DNA of 64,000 nucleotides from JAHRVQ01 sp963976815 (lineage in GTDB: Bacteria > Pseudomonadota > Gammaproteobacteria > Pseudomonadales > Azotimanducaceae): contig CAXBLU010000001.1 of the NCBI GenBank assembly GCA_963976815.1, positions 434,001-498,000 of the forward strand, read 5' to 3'. Under the pieces are notes generated by a model. That model was not told where the DNA came from and searched no databases. It was given only the letters and a program-made list of their open reading frames with translations. Below, one piece after another: positions 61,647 through 64,000 of the stretch. How positions within the stretch are numbered: the stretch's first letter is position 1; each line of letters opens with the position of its first letter. Position numbers and translations under genes: made by a program.

Positions 61647-63833
61647 CTATCGGTTGGAATAAACCAGCTTGGCTTCTTTTCTTCGGGCGTGCAACACAGG
61701 CTCAGTATATCCGTTAGGCTGCTCTTTGCCGTTAAAGATCAAATCGCAGGCAGCTTGAAAGGCAACGCTTTTCTCAAACTCAGGTGCCATATTGCGATAC
61801 TCCGCATCACCCTCATTTTGCCTATCCACCACCGCTGCCATGCGTTTCAAAGTTTCCATGACTTGAGCATCGGAACACAATCCATGACGCAGCCAATTGG
61901 CAATATGCTGGCTAGAAATCCGCAACGTGGCCCGATCCTCCATAAGCCCAACATCGTGGATATCAGGTACTTTGGAACAGCCAACACCCTGATCGATCCA
62001 CCGAACAACATAACCTAATATTCCCTGGGCATTGTTATCCAACTCTTCCTGCACCTCAGACTGCGAAAGATTAGTACCACCAAGCGCTGGAATGGTAAGC
62101 AAATCATCCAGACTTGCTCGACTGCGAGCCTTTAATGTTTCCTGTTGGCTTGCAACACTGACCACGTGGTAGTGCATTGCGTGCAAGGTTGCAGCGGTGG
62201 GCGACGGCACCCAGGCAGTACTAGCGCCAGACTGAGGATGCGCAATCTTTTCTTCCATCATTTGCGCCATCTCATCTGGCTTGGCCCACATGCCTTTACC
62301 AATCTGGGCACGCCCCTGAAGGCCTGTCTCCAAGCCTATGTCGACATTCCAATCTTCGTAGGCAGCAATCCATGGCTGCTGTTTCATCAAGGTTTTGCGA
62401 ACCACGGGACCAGCTTCCATGCTAGTGTGAATTTCATCGCCAGTTCTATCGAGGAATCCAGTGTTAATAAAAATCACTCGCTCTTTAGCTGCCCTGATGC
62501 ACTCTTTCAAATTAAGCGTGGTACGACGCTCCTCGTCCATAATGCCAATCTTCAAGGTGTTCCTGGGCAAACCCAACACACCTTCAACCTTCTCAAACAA
62601 ATCCACAGCAAATTGCACCTCATCGGGACCATGCATTTTGGGTTTCACAATATAAACGCTTCCTTGCCTGGAATTCCGAATCGGTCCTTTGCTCTTCAAA
62701 TCGTGAATCGCACATAAACTGGTGATCATGCCATCAAGAATGCCCTCGGGGATCTCTTCACCCTGATACAGCACCGCATCCGTGGTCATCAAGTGCCCGA
62801 CATTTCGCACCAACAACAAACTCCGGCCATGCAACGTCACCTCAGAACCATCTGCAGCCTGATAGACCCGATCATGATTCAGTTCGCGACGCACCGTTTT
62901 ATCACCTTTTTTGAATTCCTCAACCAGACTGCCACGCATCAAACCCAACCAGTTGCGATACACAACAACCTTATCTTCTGCGTCCACCGCCGCGACGGAA
63001 TCTTCACAGTCTTGGATCGTTGAAACAGCAGACTCCATCAACAGATCTTTGACCCCTGCCCTGTCATCTTTGCCAATAGGATCATTTGGATCGATTTGGA
63101 TCTCGACGTGCAAACCATTATTGACCAACAATATCCCTGAGGGGCTACTTGCCTCACCCATAAAGCCAACAAATTGGCTAGCATCTTTTAAAGTTGTTTG
63201 AGCTTCACCCTGCCGGATGACAAGTGCGTTTGATGTAATCTCGTAGCCCGTAACGTCGCTGTAGTGACCCTGGGCTAATGGAAAATGTTCACTAAGAAAA
63301 CCCTGGGCATATTCAATCACCTTCGCGCCGCGGCCCGGATTGTAGCTGCTGCCCTTCTCCGCCCCTTCGGACTCCGGGATGGTGTCGTGGGTGCCCGCGT
63401 TCCCGTACAAGGCATTGTATAATCCACTCCAACGGGCATTCGCTGCATTTAATGCAAACCGGGCGTTCATCACAGGAACCACCAACTGGGGGCCAGCCAT
63501 CTTGGCAACCTCAATATCCACGTTCTCGGTTTCGATCTCAAAATCAGGGCCTTCAGGTAGCAGATAGCCAATTTCCTTCAGAAACGCTTCATACTCATCT
63601 GCATTATGTGGTTTGCCCGCGCGAGCGGTATGCCAGGCATCAATCTGTTGTTGAAAGTCATCTCGCACCGCCAGCAGCGACTTATTACGCGGAATCATTT
63701 CCCCAAGGATCTTCTCAAAACCTTGCCAGAAGGTATCGACGTCCACCCCAGTGCCCGGGGCAATTTCGTCAGCGACCAGATCAAAGAGCACCTTTTCGAT
63801 TTCGAGATGACCCGCTGTGATTTTGTCTGCCAT
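61647..63833 (-). CDS. glcB: Malate synthase G
   Basis: A 728-residue enzyme that condenses glyoxylate with acetyl-CoA to malate, the second step of the glyoxylate shunt. Length matches the G isoform (723 in E. coli). Recognisable segments are DCEDSVAAVDAEDKV, GLMRGSLVEEF, NRQGSVYIVKPKMHGP (substrate-binding Lys-Pro-Lys), LKIGIMDEERRTTLNLKECI, and INTGFLDRTGDEIHTSMEAGP (catalytic region). The ATG at 63833 has AAGGA just upstream; the longer frame to 63929 has no ribosome site. It is a single gene. It indicates growth on acetate, fatty acids or glycolate. Confidence 0.97.
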   Translation of the reverse strand: MADKITAGHLEIEKVLFDLVADEIAPGTGVDVDTFWQGFEKILGEMIPRNKSLLAVRDDFQQQIDAWHTARAGKPHNADEYEAFLKEIGYLLPEGPDFEIETENVDIEVAKMAGPQLVVPVMNARFALNAANARWSGLYNALYGNAGTHDTIPESEGAEKGSSYNPGRGAKVIEYAQGFLSEHFPLAQGHYSDVTGYEITSNALVIRQGEAQTTLKDASQFVGFMGEASSPSGILLVNNGLHVEIQIDPNDPIGKDDRAGVKDLLMESAVSTIQDCEDSVAAVDAEDKVVVYRNWLGLMRGSLVEEFKKGDKTVRRELNHDRVYQAADGSEVTLHGRSLLLVRNVGHLMTTDAVLYQGEEIPEGILDGMITSLCAIHDLKSKGPIRNSRQGSVYIVKPKMHGPDEVQFAVDLFEKVEGVLGLPRNTLKIGIMDEERRTTLNLKECIRAAKERVIFINTGFLDRTGDEIHTSMEAGPVVRKTLMKQQPWIAAYEDWNVDIGLETGLQGRAQIGKGMWAKPDEMAQMMEEKIAHPQSGASTAWVPSPTAATLHAMHYHVVSVASQQETLKARSRASLDDLLTIPALGGTNLSQSEVQEELDNNAQGILGYVVRWIDQGVGCSKVPDIHDVGLMEDRATLRISSQHIANWLRHGLCSDAQVMETLKRMAAVVDRQNEGDAEYRNMAPEFEKSVAFQAACDLIFNGKEQPNGYTEPVLHARRKEAKLVYSNR

Positions 63834-63949
63834 ATTGTCCTTCCGGTGCTGCAATTTAGGAATCGCAATGCTACCGGAAATAGATTTTTTTTCCACGATT
63901 GACCGGCATATTCTGGCATTATCGAGCAACTATTCGCGGCAGAAATACC

Positions 63950-64000
63950 ATGAAAGAAGCAGAGCTCGATATCAGCACCAAAGATGGCGCGATGAATACA
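63950..64000 (+). CDS. N-terminus of a possible dienelactone-hydrolase-like protein (3' truncated)
   Basis: Seventeen codons from ATG 63950 run open to the window edge (MKEAELDISTKDGAMNT). Beginnings of this kind are common in dienelactone hydrolase family proteins (an ethyl-ester-like beta strand, then DG-M-T). The evidence is short and the call is tentative. It is divergent from malate synthase, with 116 bases between the starts. Confidence 0.4.
   Translation, partial: MKEAELDISTKDGAMNT

Overview
The window looks like a piece of chromosome from an aerobic, probably marine gammaproteobacterium. This is inferred from balanced base composition, Shine-Dalgarno-led genes, a TonB-dependent receptor, RND, MATE and MFS efflux, malate synthase G, TldD/TldE and FxsA. 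No rRNA, tRNA, CRISPR array, insertion sequence or phage gene was seen. No taxonomic marker is present, so the family is not assigned. The ends are open: a receiver domain is cut at the left, and the first codons of a probable dienelactone-hydrolase-like gene lie at the right.

Layout. 1-10.5 kb: tail of a hybrid kinase, an alpha/beta hydrolase, an MFS and a MATE exporter, then a TetR/RND pump locus (regulator, operator-promoter, adaptor, pump) followed by a Baeyer-Villiger-type flavoprotein. 10.9-11.4 kb: a small secreted protein with its own promoter and terminator. 17.1-11.4 kb (minus strand): a five-gene operon of hydrolase, crotonase, MoxR/CbbQ-like AAA+ ATPase, large VWA protein and VOC metalloenzyme. 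17.2-20 kb: FxsA, M20 peptidase and 2-oxoglutarate/Fe(II) oxygenase. 20.3-24.6 kb: TonB receptor and acyl-CoA dehydrogenase. 24.8-30.7 kb: a heterodimeric ABC exporter with one degenerate ATP site, translationally linked to a DUF3592 membrane protein and a membrane-anchored helical-repeat protein. 30.7-46.3 kb: mostly enzymes and transporters (peroxiredoxin, CDP-alcohol transferase, Arc-like regulator beside a second MATE pump, LLM oxidoreductase with truncated haemoglobin, TldE/TldD, two MFS carriers, and an amidohydrolase/sirtuin/lipoprotein operon).

46.4-61.5 kb (all minus strand) is the most unusual part. It holds a TPR hybrid kinase and a four-gene block: a sigma54-type response regulator, a secreted subtilisin-like protease, a double-propeller HisKA_2 sensor kinase and a REC-PAS-GGDEF-EAL protein. 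The protease has a C-terminal array of 29 six-residue GYIWNL-type units and six LW-acidic motifs near its N-terminus. I infer that the block is a signalling system in which the protease, or peptides from it, is connected to the periplasmic sensor and to cyclic-di-GMP turnover. No described system that I can name matches it.

The window is rich in exporters: one RND, two MATE, three MFS and one ABC pair. It also carries several 11-13 bp tandem repeats at or just beyond gene ends.
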